Both the position numbers and the translations under genes were made by a program. Below the pieces are notes generated by a model that saw only the letters and a list, made by a program, of their open reading frames with translations, made no database searches and was not told where the DNA came from. A stretch of DNA of 64,000 nucleotides from Thalassia testudinum (Eukaryota > Streptophyta > Magnoliopsida > Alismatales > Hydrocharitaceae): positions 99,913,501-99,977,500 of the forward strand of contig JAZHRO010000014.1 in the NCBI GenBank assembly GCA_037157565.1, read 5' to 3'. Positions 11,728-23,208 of this stretch are shown here, in pieces (positions within the stretch are counted from its first letter, which is position 1; the number at the start of each line of letters is the position of its first letter).

Positions 11728-13170
11728 GAATCCCATCTGATTACTATTCTTCAGCAACATCGCAGAGCCATTGGTTGGACTCTCGATGATTTGACTGGAA
11801 TAAGTCCCTCTTATTGCACACACCGTATCTATTCTGAAGAGGGCACACGACCTTCACGTGAAATGCAGAGACGTTTGAATCCCAATCTGCAGGAGGTCGT
11901 GAAGAAGGATATCATTAAGTGGTTAAATGCAGGGATCATCTACTTGATCTCCGACAGTCGTTGGGTGAGCCCCATCCAGGTTGTGCCTAAGAAGGCAGGG
12001 CTCACCACCATCATGACTGAAACTGGAGAGGTCATACCCACCCGTATAGCCAATTCGTGGAGAGTTTGCATAGATTACCGAAGACTCAATTCCTCCACGA
12101 AGAAGGATCATTTTCCACTACCATTCATTGATCAGATTCTCGAGAAGTTAGTGGGAAATAGATTCTTCTTCTTTCTTGACGAGTACTCCGGTTACAACCA
12201 AGTGGCTATTCATCCAGAAGACCACATTCACCTACCCCTTCGGGACGTACGTGTTTCGAAGGATGCCTTTCGGTCTCTGCAATGCACCCGCTACTTTTCA
12301 GCGATACATGCTTGCCATATTCTCTGATATGGTAGGTGATTATCTGGAAGTCTTCATGGATGACTTCTCAATTTTTGGGACATCATTTGATGATTGCCTC
12401 CAGCACTTGGTTCAAATACTCAAGTGTTGCATTGACGTAAATCTGTTTCTTTCCTGAGAAAAGAGCCACTTTATGGTGCCTGAGGGGATCGTCCTGGGAC
12501 ATTTAATTTCTGAGAAAGGCATCCAAGTGGATCAAACCAAGGTTGATCTGATTTCTAGACTTCCTATGCCTAGCTCAATCAGGGACATCTGATCTTTTCT
12601 GGGGCACGTCGATTTTTACCGTCGTTTCATCCCTGATTTCTCGAAAATCACACCCCCCATAACTACTCTTCTCTCCAAGGGTGTACCCTTTGAGATTTCC
12701 AAGGAATGCACTCAAGCTTTTGAGAACCTTCGTGACCGAGTCACCCAAGCCCCGATCCTACAGTTCCCTGATTGGTCTCAACCCTTTGAGATCATGTGTA
12801 ATGCATTTGACTTCGCTGTAGGAGTGGTTCTGGGGTAGAAGATTGACGGGAAACCCGTGGTCATCTACTATGCTAGCAAGACACTTGACGAGGCTCAGTG
12901 TAACTACACAGTTACAGAGAAAGAGCTGCTAGCCATAGTATTTGCCCTCAAAAAATTCCAATCTTACCTCTTGGGTTCCCATGTCATAATCTACTCGAAT
13001 CACACAGTTGTAAGGCATCTCCTTTCTAAGAAGGACACGAAGCCTCGATTCATCCGATGGATCTTGCTATTGCAAGAATTCGACCTCGAGATTCGCAACA
13101 ACGTGGGAAGACAGAACATGGTAGCTGACCACTTGTCTCTCCTTCCTTCTGAGATCATCGACCCTTCTGG
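11728..13170 (+). pseudogene. pol: A reverse transcriptase-RNase H region of pol (broken)
   Basis: RT begins after SKLTPD. Visible motifs in order: GISPSYCTHRIY, WVSPIQVVPKK, WRVCIDYRRLN, DHFPLPFIDQ, RRMPFGLCNAPATFQ and the catalytic FMDD (about 12355). A frameshift near 12220-12240 separates fingers from palm, and stops lie at 12455, 12590 and 12836. RNase H follows (YYASKTLDEAQ, VTEKELLAIVFALKKF, AADHLS-like VADHLSLLP), but its first catalytic Asp is changed: the usual [12 protein letters not shown] reads NAFDFAVGVVLG. The enzyme is therefore not functional. Confidence 0.85.
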
Positions 13171-14516
13171 ACCCATCACGGAACATTTTCCTGATGAACA
13201 CCTCTTGACTATTGGTACTAATCTTCCATGGTTTGCTGATATAGTAAACTACTTGGCATCTCATCAAATCCCATCTGATTGGCCGAAGGCCAAGAAAGAC
13301 AAGTTGCGCTCCGATCCCAAGTACTACATCTGAGAAGACCCGTACCTTTTCCGCATGGTGCTAACCAAGTCATTCGACGATGTGTCCCAAAGGGTGAAAT
13401 CAACAACATTCTCTCCTTTTGCCATGACCAGGCATGCGGTGGCCACTTCTCTGGGCACAAGATCGCATAAAAAATCCTCCAGTGTGGCTTTTACTAGCCC
13501 ACCATCTTCAAGGATGCATACAGTCACTGTAAGGCATGTAGTCATTGCCAAACTTTAGACAACATGAGCCACCGTGACATGATGCCTTTACAGCCGATTC
13601 TCGAATGCGAGATTTTCGATAATTGGGGGATTGATTTTATGGGCCCCTTTCCTATTTCGGATGGCTTCGAGTACATTTTACTCACTGTAGACTACGTGTC
13701 CAAATGGATCGAAGCCATTCCGACTCGAACCTGTGATCACAAGATCGTCATTAGATTCATTCATCAGAATATCTTCTCACGGTTCGGGATTCCTCATGCA
13801 ATCATCTCTGATGGAGGGACCCATTTTACTAATGCTCAGTTCAAATCATTGATGACCAAATACGAGGTGTCTCACTGAATCTCTACTCCTTACCACGCCC
13901 AGACTAATGGTCTAGCTGAACTATCAAATCGGGAGATCAAGAAAATCCTACAGGTTACTGTTCAACCTTACAGGAAGGACCAGTCATCCCGACTTCCAGA
14001 AGCTTTGTGGGCTTAGAGGACCGCCCACAAGACCTAATTAGGCATGTCTCCTTTTAGACTGGTGTACGGGAAGGCATGTCACCTTCCCGTCGAACTGGAG
14101 CACAAAGCCTATTGGGCAGTATGGAGCTGTAACTTAGATCTTTCTAAGGCTGGAACCCACAAAAAGCTTCAGATAAGCGAGATTGATGAATTACACCTTG
14201 ATGCGTATGAGAACTCACGAATCTACAAAGAGCGAGTTATAGCCTTTCATGACAAGCACATATCTAGAAAGATCTTCCACCCTGGTTAGAATGTCCTACT
14301 CTTTGATGCCCAACTCAAACTCCTCCCTGGGAAATTGTGATCCAAGTGGGTCAGACCGTATCTTGTCCGACAGATTTTGGAAATGGAGCTGTCGAAATCA
14401 GTCCTCTCAACCACAATTCTGAACCTTTCGTCGTGAATGATCAGATACTCAAACCGTTCATTGACGTAACTAGTATAGATTTGGCTGAGTCATCATTTAT
14501 CCTCCATTCTACCTAA
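13171..14516 (+). pseudogene. pol: A integrase region of pol (broken)
   Basis: Integrase with an HHCC-type zinc domain (CHDQACGGHFSGHK, CKACSHCQT; about 13420-13555), a DDE core (WGIDFMGPF, IISDGGTHF, NGLAELSNREIKK; about 13620-13940) and a C-terminal domain ([19 protein letters not shown], 14044-14100). Breaks: TGA at 13331, a frameshift near 13355, TAG at 13556, TGA at 13876, and TAG/TAA at 14014-14040. The end is taken as the TAA at 14514, which aligns with the F pol stop at 45643. Confidence 0.85.
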
Positions 14517-16062
14517 GCTTATTGCGCCCAGCCGATGGCGTAAAACTCAGCGCTTAACGGGAGGCAGCCTATCATTTTTTCTGAAAATCCCAAAACCTTT
14601 TTTGACATCTCTTTGCACTTTAGGTTCATCCTTTAGGACAGCCAACTTCACCTCAGGTACTCGTACTTGAGATTAGAAATCATCCGCAACATTCACCTCG
14701 ACCCATCCACTCACTAAATACCTGTCCTAATGTATGAACCAAGCTAAATAAAAACCCACCTAATGTATAATGAGGACATTGCAAATCTTAGGCATGGGGG
14801 GGGGGTATGAAAGTGCAATGAAATAACATAACAAGAGAAGATTTCAACAAAAAAAAATCCCCATATACAAAGAAAAAAAACTTTGAAGGAGGAGGAAAGT
14901 GCCGATAAACTTTATAGAAGGAGGAGAAAAAGAACAAAATGATAAAAAGGAGCACAAAATGAAAGAAAAAAAAGGGATAGTCATTAGTAAGAAATTAAGT
15001 AACCAAAGTTCTAGACCACATTAAGGAAAAGAAAAACAAAAGTGCACAACAAGATTAGTAAGAACGCAAACCTTAGGCATTTTTGGCTAGACTCTTAGTA
15101 CCCATTAAGATCTAGATATTCCTCAAGAGGTTGAGGAAAATGAAAAGCTTAAGTATTAGGTCCAAGGCTTGGGGAGTATACGTCCTCGTTAACTGACTTT
15201 CGATTTACGAGACTCAGTAACCTAAGAACCCAAATTCACACACACAGTCTGGTTCAGTGAGCATAAATATCAAAATCATGCAGAAGCGTTTCAAATATTC
15301 TAAAAATGTCATCTAGATTAGGAGCAGTCGATCAACATTAGTTGATTTGGACGAGTTCCTGGCATGGAGAGGTGGGAAATTCCCCTCGAAGATGCGTAAC
15401 AACATATCATCTCCTCAGTGCTTGTCTCCTAGGATATTTACATATCCTACCGGGGGCATGTAAGCACTCTGCTGGTTCAGATTCCATGGATGGCATTATC
15501 ACGAAGTGTCAATTGCCAGGGTTTGAATTTGGCCACAGAACATCATGGATGGGATTATCTCGAAATCTCGAAAGCCAGGGTTCTGCTGGGTACCATGGGC
15601 GGTGCTTTCTCGAAGCATCGACTGCCAGGACCCTTGAGGATTGATGATGGGGACAAGGAATCCGATATAGATCGTGTTGTGAAACCAATCCTAAGCTAGA
15701 ATTAAAATGAAAAGAGAGAGAAAACTCTCCAAGTGAATAAATCTTCTGTCTCTCTCTTACAAAATGCACTACAAACTGAACCAAGGCTAAAAATATCTCA
15801 AGCACGGGTGCTTTAACCACAGAGTCCAATAAACTTTAGGTTAGTTCCTGTAGGCCTTAAAAAAATCTGCTAAAGACTGAGGCTAAAGCTAGATAAATCT
15901 GGATCTTGGTTGGTACTAGAGTACCTTTTAGGCCTATGATTGGCATTCTGACCTAATCAAGGATACAAGAGGAAAATCACTTATCAAAACTTAATGGAAA
16001 AAATTCATGGTCTAGAACAAAGGTTAAAACCTTAAATTTTTACTAAGGGACTAGCAAAAACT
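14517..16062 (+). other. A 3' noncoding region
   Basis: 1.5 kb between pol and PPT with no sense ORF of note and no envelope-like gene. Carries the GCTTAACGGGAGGCAGCC block shared with B and F, an internal PPT-like motif (14768-14807), A-rich stretches (14820-15050), and the triple-repeat/antisense-ORF module (about 15300-15830, minus strand). A 106-codon minus-strand ORF (15509-15829) contains GEFSLSF, LYRIP and PHHQSS, which are also in the B antisense ORF at 523-705. Confidence 0.7.
14768..14807 (+). promoter_or_regulatory. A internal PPT-like motif
   Basis: AATGAGGACATTGCAAATC followed by TTAGGCATGG and a run of G to GGTATGA. It is about 1.27 kb upstream of the 3' PPT and shares its TAGGCATGG core. 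Confidence 0.6.
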
Positions 16063-16075
16063 AGGCATGGAGGTA
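16063..16075 (+). other. A 3' polypurine tract
   Basis: AGGCATGGAGGTA abuts the 3' LTR start TGATGAGAACC. One G-to-A change compared with B and F. Confidence 0.85.
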
Positions 16076-18898
16076 TGATGAGAACCTCATCATCAACCCT
16101 AACTAGCACATTTTGACCTAAATAAGTATACAAAAGCTCCTACAAAACCTAAGAGAAAGCCTAAATCAAAGCACTATAAATTTGAGTATAAGCAACTCAC
16201 AAGGGATAAAACTGCAATTTTACCATTGTAGTACACAAACAGGATTTCTATGGGTCTAAACATAGGTTAAATGGGCTTAATAAGAGAGAAAGTGGGATGA
16301 ATTGATCTGAAAAGTGTTATAGCAGCTTCTAGGAATTAAATGACATTCTGTAACCCTAAAACGAACCTGCTCTAATTCATGAACTTCCAGGCACGATAAC
16401 AATCAATTAAACCCTCTAAAATTCATGAAAAAATATCTCCTAGGGTTTAGAACCTTCAATTTGGCCATTGGAACCTATCTTGACCTAGACTGAGAACCAT
16501 ACCTAGTTTTTGACGTAATTTGGGTTTTGTGTAAATTGACTAGTCAAACATGGTCAAACCTAAAATCAAACTTCACCATTGGATTCCTTAGGTCCAAATT
16601 AGGGTTATATCAAAATTTAGACCTAAGGAAAGTTTTCCTTGACCTACTTTACAAATTGGTCCTCAAGAATTACTTTTTAACCCTTAACTTTTTGAACCCT
16701 TGCACTTAGCCCTTCAACTTTCCCTTCGTTCTTTGCAAGCCGGTCCCTCTGCCACCCGCAGTAGCTGGTCATGCCTCCGGTGACTTTGCGTGGAGGATGG
16801 CGTCGCATAGGGTATGCGGACCGGCCCCAGAAACGAGGATGGTCCCCGACGTTGTCTTCTTCCACATGGACCCCCTCCCATGCCCTGCCGATACCCATAC
16901 TTCTCGTGTGAATGCGCGAGAAGTATGGGTCCATTCTCTGGCCACGTCTCCGACGCTTGTCCACGCCTCCTCCTCGTACTTTCATCCCCTGCCAACACCT
17001 ATTTAAGGAGCGGCAGGGGCTGCCGTTTCAAGCAGACTTGATTTGGTCGGAGATTTCCCTCAAAATTCTTCTCTTCACCTCCGGCCAGGTGACCAGCAGG
17101 CTCCAGCGACTCTTCCACCTCCTTCCAGTCGCTCTGCCACAATACCAGTAGTAGAGCTGTCTTCGCCTCCTTCCTCCGCATCATGCAACACTCTCACGCA
17201 CGCCCCCAACCCCATCGTCATCGCCGTTCTCCCTCCACTGGTGCCTTCTTCTCCGGCGACAGCAGGTACTTCCTGCCACCCTTTCTCCCCTTTCGTCCAC
17301 TTAATTAGGTTAGAACTACTCTTCTCTTTCCCAACTTCAATTCCCCTCAACCTATTTCACAAAATGCCCTTCGACAGCCACGGCCCGCCTGCATCTTCCC
17401 CATCTCCGGCAACCCTCCGGCGAGATGCCTCCATCACTCCATCCCCCCACACGTCTCGCCACCCACCTCACAACCACCACCACACTACACTGAACATCAT
17501 CCACCCACTCACACTCTGCCTACACCACCACAAACGCCCCCTGACCTAACACATAACTCCGGCCACATAGCGACCTAGCCATGCATGCCTAGGCCTCCCC
17601 ACGGCCAGCCAATGTTCACTTCACCTTCGTCATGATACGGCGAAGGTTTTCCTCTGATCTGATAGGGCCGCAAGGCCGTGTTTCCGCATTTCAGGTCATG
17701 ACCCTCTTCCGCCATTGACACGGGTGCGAATAAGCTTGCTCGCGAGCTCCAGGCCGTGCGCTCCAGGCGTCAGAGTCCCAGGAGGTGAGGATTGGCGTCA
17801 CGAACTCACACAGCCAAGCAATTGGCTCAGCAGGAGAGCAAGGATGTGGCAATTAGGGAAGATCTCCTGCAGGTGTGCGATCAACAGCGGGTGAGACATT
17901 AGTCCCACCTCGTAAATGGCTGGGTGTAGTGCTGCAAATAAATTGAAAAATTATAGGGCTTATCACCTTCATTACACAGGGGTCAGGTCCCTCGCCTATG
18001 CACACAGTGCGCCATGCGCTCGCACCCGCCCTCGCCCGTGCTCACACCCTGCGGGCCTGGGTCCGAACCCGATTACCCTATCGTGCACTCCCCGCCCACC
18101 ACCGCACGCCGGTGGGCCTGGTCCCGGGCAAGTTACCTGACCCATATACCTGCGGATGCTCTGGGAGCGAACCTTTGAGAGAGAAATAGAGAGAGAGAGA
18201 GGTGGGGCAGGTAGGGGTTACGTTTTGTCTAACCGTGTAGCGTGCAGGGAAGCAAGAGAGGAAGAAAGGAGGAGGAGCAGAGCATAAGAGAAGAAGAGGT
18301 AGCTGCTGAAGAAAGAAGGAAAGGCAGAGGAGTGGCTGAGGACACTTAGCCGCACAGAGCAGCTGAAGAAAGAGGAAGAAGACAGGAAGGAAGAAGCTAC
18401 AGAGAAAGGAAGGTGAAGAAGAGAAACTAAAGACAGAAGAAAGAAGAGATGGAGAAACAACCAAGTGCTACAATAGAAGAAGGAGCTAAAGAAGAAAAAG
18501 AAAAGAGGAAGGAAGCTTGCCGAGGAAAGAAGCCAAGCAGAGAAGAAGAAACCAAGGGAAGAACCTGCAAGGCACTGTAGAAAAGGGGCAGATAAGGCAT
18601 CTAATTCAAAGATTCAAACGTCCAAGAAAGGAAAAGCAGAGAAAGAAGAGAAGGAAGAGAGAAGAAGAAAGAAAGAAAGAAAAGAAAAAAAGAGAAAAGG
18701 ATTTTTGTTCACTCTCTCTCTTTAATTTTTGTAAAGTAGTAAATTGTGAATTTGTATGCTTCTAGAATTACGTTTACTCCCTAAGTTTGACCTCGGAATA
18801 TTCTAAATTTCGAGTTATAAATTTTTATTTGTTTTCATGAAGAGTTCATCTATATTACAATGAGATATCTGTTAAAACACGATCTAGCCACGCAAGTA
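16076..18898 (+). repeat. A 3' LTR
   Basis: Starts TGATGAGAACC and ends CGCAAGTA, followed by the TSD CTCCC. Same layout as the 5' LTR: GC-rich middle, TATTTAA at about 17000, GA-rich tract about 18175-18705, and U5 TTCGACC-type motif (here TTTGACC) near 18785. The many small differences from the 5' LTR indicate an old insertion. Confidence 0.9.
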
Positions 18899-18903
18899 CT
18901 CCC
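18899..18903. other. Right target site duplication of element A
   Basis: CTCCC; pairs with CTCTC at 4994-4998. It lies inside the B primer binding site. Confidence 0.75.
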
Positions 18904-18917
18904 TAGCAATGGCACCA
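18900..18917 (-). other. B primer binding site, cut by element A
   Basis: The minus strand reads TGGTGCCATTGCTAGGGA, 14 of 18 matches to the tRNA-Asp type PBS. Element A is inserted at its inner edge. The leader resumes at 4993 with GCAATGCACAG, matching the GCAACAGGC that follows the PBS in A. Confidence 0.85.
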
Positions 18918-18920
18918 AAA

Positions 18921-21726
18921 TATTAACAGGAGTGAAATCAGGTTGAAAGTAATACGTTGTAGTATAGTTGTAATCTCTTTGAAAACAAATAAATTTTATT
19001 ACTCGAAGTTTAAGTCTGAGGTCAAACACAAGGAGTAAATGGAATTCATGCACTAATCTCAATAATAGAGGCAATTTGAACACATAAAATTACTCAAAAT
19101 CTAATTCAGAATGTAAAGCAAGAGTATATGGCTAATAAAATGTACCTAGAAAATATATAAAAGAGAAATTTGGAAGGAATTGGATGTCTGAGTGTGGAAT
19201 TAGACGTCTTAAAAATATTTGATTCTTCTTTCTTCTTTTGCTTCTTCTCTTGGCTCTTTCTTCTCTATTCTTCTTTAGCTTCACTTCTTCTGTCCTTCTT
19301 TCTTTCTCTGGCTCTTCTTTCCTTCTTTGTCTTTTTGCCTTGGCTTTGGTCCTTTTCTTTGGCGATGGCTCCTTTCTCCCTTGTCTCCTTCTTCTTCCTT
19401 CCTTCTTCTTCCTCTTTCTTTCTACCTTGACTTTCTCTTTCTTCTTCTCTGACTTTCTTTGGCTTCTATTTCTCTTCAGCTTTCTTCTTCTTCAACCGTG
19501 CCTTCTCTTCAGCCTTCTTCTCTGTGACTTCACCTGTGAATTCTTCTCCTTAGCTTTTCCTTCCTTAGCTTCTCCTTCAGTTTCCTCTTTCCTCTTTACC
19601 TTTCTTTTTCCTTGCAAGTGCAAAACCTACCCCTACCCTCACCCGTGAACTCTCTCTCTTTCCACTCTTAGGCTCGCTCTCCCGGAGCCATCTCGGGCAA
19701 ATGGGTCGGGTTAGCGTGCTTGGGACCATGTGTACTAGCGTGGGTGGTGTGTGAGGAGTGCACAGGTAATCGGGTCACGCTACCAGGTCCGCGGAGTAGT
19801 GAATTGCGGATGAGGCATAGGGAGGCGAGTGGGACCTCACCCCATGTCAGGAGGCGATAAGCCCCTGCCACAATTTCATCTTATACCGCGCAATTTGCTC
19901 TAAACTTACCGAGGTGGGACTAAAAGTCCCACCCTCTTCTCACGCGCACCCGCTGGAGGTCACGCTTAATTACAGCGACTACAGTGCCCTCCAAAGCCAA
20001 TCTCCTGGTCGGAAGCGTGCGCGTGACAATTCCACGTCTCCTGGACCTGGATGCCTAGAGCCTGGCGCCTGGAGTGAAGTTGCAAACTACTTCAAGTCTG
20101 CTCCAATGGCGGCCGAGGTCAGAACCTGTATTCAAGCAATACGGCCTTTTGGCCTCATCAAAACATGCAGGAGGCTCCGCCGTGGCACGACAAAGATGTC
20201 TAAATGGGTGGCATGGTGCGGGGTGGCCTGGGCATGCGTGCCTAGGTCACCCTACACCCGTGGAGTTGGGTTTGTTTGGGGGAAGAGTACGGAACGTGTG
20301 GCTGTCGATGGAGAGGGGGAAAATGATCAATGGAAGGTGGCAAAGCTTCTGAGGTGTTCGGCAAGGTGGATGGATGCGTGGAATGATAGAAGCACCTCGT
20401 CGGTGGTCTGCCGGAGGTGGAGACGATGGTGATGGTCTGTGAGCGTCTAGGGGTGAAAATAGAAATAGAGAGAGGGAAGATAAAGAGAATAGAGAGGGGA
20501 AGTATTTGACCTAGTTTATGGATGAAAGGGGGGAGAGATGTCGGGCGACGCGTATCTACCGCCGCCGGAGACGAAGATCCCAGTGGAGGGGGATGGCGAC
20601 GACGAGGAGGATACAGGCATGTGCGCAGGTACGGTGCTACGTGGACGATGGAGGCAAGGGCAACTCTTCCACTGGTATTGTGGCAGAGCGACGAGAGGAG
20701 GAGAAATAGGTCACCAAAGCTTGCTGGGTGTCTGGCCAGAGGAGAAGGGATGAAATTGAGGGGTTATCTCTGGTCAAACCAAGCTGGGGATGAATGGCAG
20801 GGTTAGGGGACCTTTAGATAGCCTCTGGCAGAGGGCCTTGTGCTTGGAAGGCAAGATTTCAAGCATAGGCATCCTCGTCGGACATGGAAGGATGAGAGAT
20901 TTGGTGACAACCAGGGCTTGAGATTGTATTCATATGATCGGGAATTCCTCAAAGAATCTCCCTTTCAAATTTCAGAGGGAGTCTCTGAGGATTCAAGAAG
21001 AACTCCCCCTTAGATCCTCGCCGAAGTAGGATTCCTCTACTGTAATGGCAGAGGGACCTACTTGTAAAGAACCACAAAGAAGCTAGGGGGTAGTTGCAAT
21101 GGTTTTCGAAAGCTATAGGTCTAAATGTAATTGGGTTGGACTGTTTTGCAAAGTAGGTCAAGGTGAACTCTTCCTAGGTCCAAATTTTGGTATAAACTTA
21201 ATTTAGACCTAAGGAATCCAATGGTGAAGTTGGATTATAGGTTTGACCATGTTTGGTTGGGCATTTTACACAAAAACCTAATTTATTGTAAATATTTGAT
21301 TAGGGCCCCTATTTAGGTCAAAATAAGTTCTGAATGCCAAATTGAAGGTTCTAAATCCTAGGGGATATTTTGCCATGATTTTTAGAGGGTTTAGTTGAAT
21401 TTTATTCTGACCAGAACCTTCTTAAATTAAGTGGGTCTATTTTAGGGTTACAAGAAGTCATTTAATTCCCGGATTTCACATTAACCCTTTTCTGATTGAA
21501 CCAACCCACTTTTTATCTTGTTAAGACCAATTGACCTATGTTTAGCCCCTGAGAAATCCCGTTGTTGTACTGTAATGGTAAAAGTGCAGTTTTACCCATT
21601 GTTTCTTACTTTTCTTTTAAACCAGTTATTCTTTGAGTTAGGCCCTTCACTTGGTTATGTAGGAACTTTTGTTCTCTTTTCTAGGTCAAAATGAGCTAGT
21701 TAGGGCTCATGATGGTGTTCCCATCA
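18921..21726 (-). repeat. B 5' LTR
   Basis: On the minus strand it starts TGATGGGAACACC at 21726 and ends TTAATA before TTTTGGTGCC. It is 2806 bp. A pyrimidine-rich tract on the plus strand (about 19220-19620) equals the GA-rich tract of the A LTR. TATAAG on the minus strand near 19885 is a possible TATA box, and AGACGTCT lies at about 19203. The flank on the right is not host DNA but the F PPT preceded by six bases of F LTR. Confidence 0.85.
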
Positions 21727-21732
21727 CCATCA
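21727..21732 (-). repeat. Six-base remnant of the F 3' LTR
   Basis: The minus strand after the F PPT reads TGATGG, then a second TGATGGGAACAC begins the B LTR. The simplest reading is that B inserted after base 6 of the F 3' LTR, with CCATC (21727-21731) as its TSD. The rest of the F 3' LTR would lie left of the window. Confidence 0.6.
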
Positions 21733-21747
21733 TACCCCCATGCCTAG
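21733..21747 (-). other. F 3' polypurine tract
   Basis: The minus strand reads CTAGGCATGGGGGTA, identical to the B PPT, directly before TGATGG. Confidence 0.8.
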
Positions 21748-22230
21748 CTTTTGCTAGTTCCTTAGCAAAATTTCAAGGTATTAACTTTGATTCTAGACCA
21801 TAAATTCTTTTGATGCTTAAAAGCTTTGCTGTGTGCTTCCTTTTGTAGATTAGCTTAGAATGCCAATAGTAGGCCTAGAGGTACTCAAGTACCAACCAAG
21901 ATCCGAACCAGATTAGCTCTATCCTCAGTCTGCTGTGAAGGTTTTTAAGGCCCATAGGAACTAACCTAAGGTTCGTTGAACTCCGCGGTTAAAGCACCCG
22001 TGCTTTTAACATGTTTTAGCCTCGGTTCAGTTTGCAGTGTGTTTTTGTCAGAGAGAGATAGAGGAATTTTTCTTTGCTTTTGGTGAGTTTTCTCTCTCAT
22101 TTCTTTTTATTTCTAGCTCCAGATTGGATTTACAACACGGTTTGTATCGGATTCCTAGTCTCCATCATCAATCCTCGTAGGGTCCCTGGCAATCGATGCT
22201 TCGAGATAGCATTGCCCATGGCAACCCCCA
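21748..22230 (-). other. F 3' noncoding region, distal part
   Basis: Closely matches 201-677 of B in the same orientation, including GAGTTTTCTCTCTC, the LYRIP-coding antisense stretch and the first unit of the triple repeat. It is cut at 22230 by element C and resumes at 44489. Confidence 0.75.
22226..22230. other. Left target site duplication of element C
   Basis: CCCCA before the LTR TGATGAGC. The right copy is CCCTA at 44489-44493, one mismatch. Confidence 0.75.
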
Positions 22231-22753
22231 TGATGAGCATGCATCTAAATAGCCAAAAGTGTTTGTTAATGCATGTCCTTAGTGTCATATTAGCATCATA
22301 CATTGAAAATATTGCATAACAAGCATAATCATGCATTTAGGTCAAGTTATATAAATTGTATAGTAATTTTCTCCTTTTATGATTAGGGATAGGGAGATTT
22401 TTAATTAGGGCCTCGGATCAAAGATCCAACCATACAAATCTGATCAAGACGATGATTGGAGTTTAACAACTCCAAGGTTGCCCTGATCGGACATCCGTTG
22501 CACCAGATAGGGATTGAGAAAGCCTAAAGATCAAGGGCCAAGATGGTGCCATTTTGTAGTTCAAATGACAAATCCTACTGCATGGATGAGTTTGGATCGA
22601 TTATTGCAGCCTAACGACACGAAAATCAATCCAATCCGACATCGGTGGCATCATCTACAACACATAGAAGATGGACAGCTAAGATGGGGCCACATGGCGC
22701 CATCTCAGCAGCCCAATTGGCCCTATGGGCCCACAGCTGCACTTCTGAGGCCT

Positions 22754-22806
22754 TAGCGCAGTGGTCACGCCCCTGTGGGTGAGCAAGGGGTCGCGCGTTC
22801 GAGCCT
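22754..22806 (+). promoter_or_regulatory. tRNA-like Pol III A box/B box inside the C 5' LTR
   Basis: TAGCGCAGTGG (22754-22764) fits the A-box consensus TRGCNNAGYGG exactly. About 31 bases on, CGTTCGAGCCT (22796-22806) fits the B box GGTTCGANNCC in 9 of 11 positions. The spacing is that of a tRNA or tRNA-derived SINE. The 3' LTR has the same segment with changes (CAACGCAGCGG at about 43480, GCTCGAGCC at about 43523). Confidence 0.55.
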
Positions 22807-23201
22807 TGCCGAGCACCTCAATCCAGCCGAGGCGCGAGGAGCATTCAACTCGGCCATTAGATGAAGATCAGGCAGTTGAGGGGCGGAGACGTGGTGCAAA
22901 GAGGAGCGCTGATCACATTCGTGCGCGATGATGCGTGTACGCATGCCCCATCACACGCATGGGCACGGCAGGGGCATTTGAAGGGTGCTGAGAGGACGAT
23001 TTTAAGTCGTCTGATCTTGAGATCGAACGGCTGATATCGCCCAAACATGGGCATGCATTTAAGCGTGGAAGAGGAGCAGGCGCGCGCAGCGTGCGCACAT
23101 GTCGTCCACAGCTGGCTTTTAGTAATGTTTATGTCTGTCATTAAAGGCCCCTCTTTAATTTTTTGAAGTTAAATGTCTAAAATGCCCCCAATCCTTGCAA
23201 C

Positions 23202-23208
23202 TATAAAA
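23202..23208 (+). promoter_or_regulatory. TATA box of C 5' LTR
   Basis: TATAAAA in CAACTATAAAAGAAGACCCC; the same context is found in the 3' LTR (43858-43864) and in H (63333-63339). It is the likely Pol II promoter of the element. Confidence 0.7.

Larger units (their letters stand above)
4999..18898 (+). mobile_element. Element A: full-length Athila-like Ty3/gypsy retrotransposon, decayed
   Basis: 13.9 kb element with LTRs of 2858 bp (4999-7856) and 2823 bp (16076-18898), a tRNA-Asp-type PBS, gag-pol in Athila order (Gag, PR, RT-RNase H, IN) and a PPT. The LTRs differ at many positions and gag-pol carries many stops and frameshifts, so it is old and cannot make its own proteins. It is inserted within the PBS/leader junction of minus-strand element B, with a 5-bp TSD. 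Confidence 0.9.
1..21726 (-). mobile_element. Element B: non-autonomous Athila-like LTR retrotransposon, left end outside window
   Basis: Read on the minus strand, B runs: 5' LTR (18921-21726), PBS (18900-18917), leader, an unrecognised broken ORF, a 3' noncoding region, PPT (186-200), then a 3' LTR that leaves the window at base 1. It is interrupted by element A (4999-18898) just after the PBS. LTR ends, leader and 3' noncoding region match A and F closely, so all three belong to one superfamily, but no gag, protease, RT or integrase is recognisable in B. The visible 185 bases of its 3' LTR match 21541-21726 much better than they match the F 5' LTR, which supports pairing these two LTRs. B sits inside the F 3' LTR. 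Confidence 0.85.

Noticed and set aside
14517..16062. Envelope-like gene, as found in some Athila elements
   Set aside because: No sense ORF with a signal peptide or membrane segment exists between pol and PPT in A, C or F.
18921..21747. Two elements sharing one LTR (tandem element made by recombination)
   Set aside because: The extra TGATGG between the PPT and the LTR start is better explained by insertion of B into the F LTR, though flanking sequence is needed to close this.
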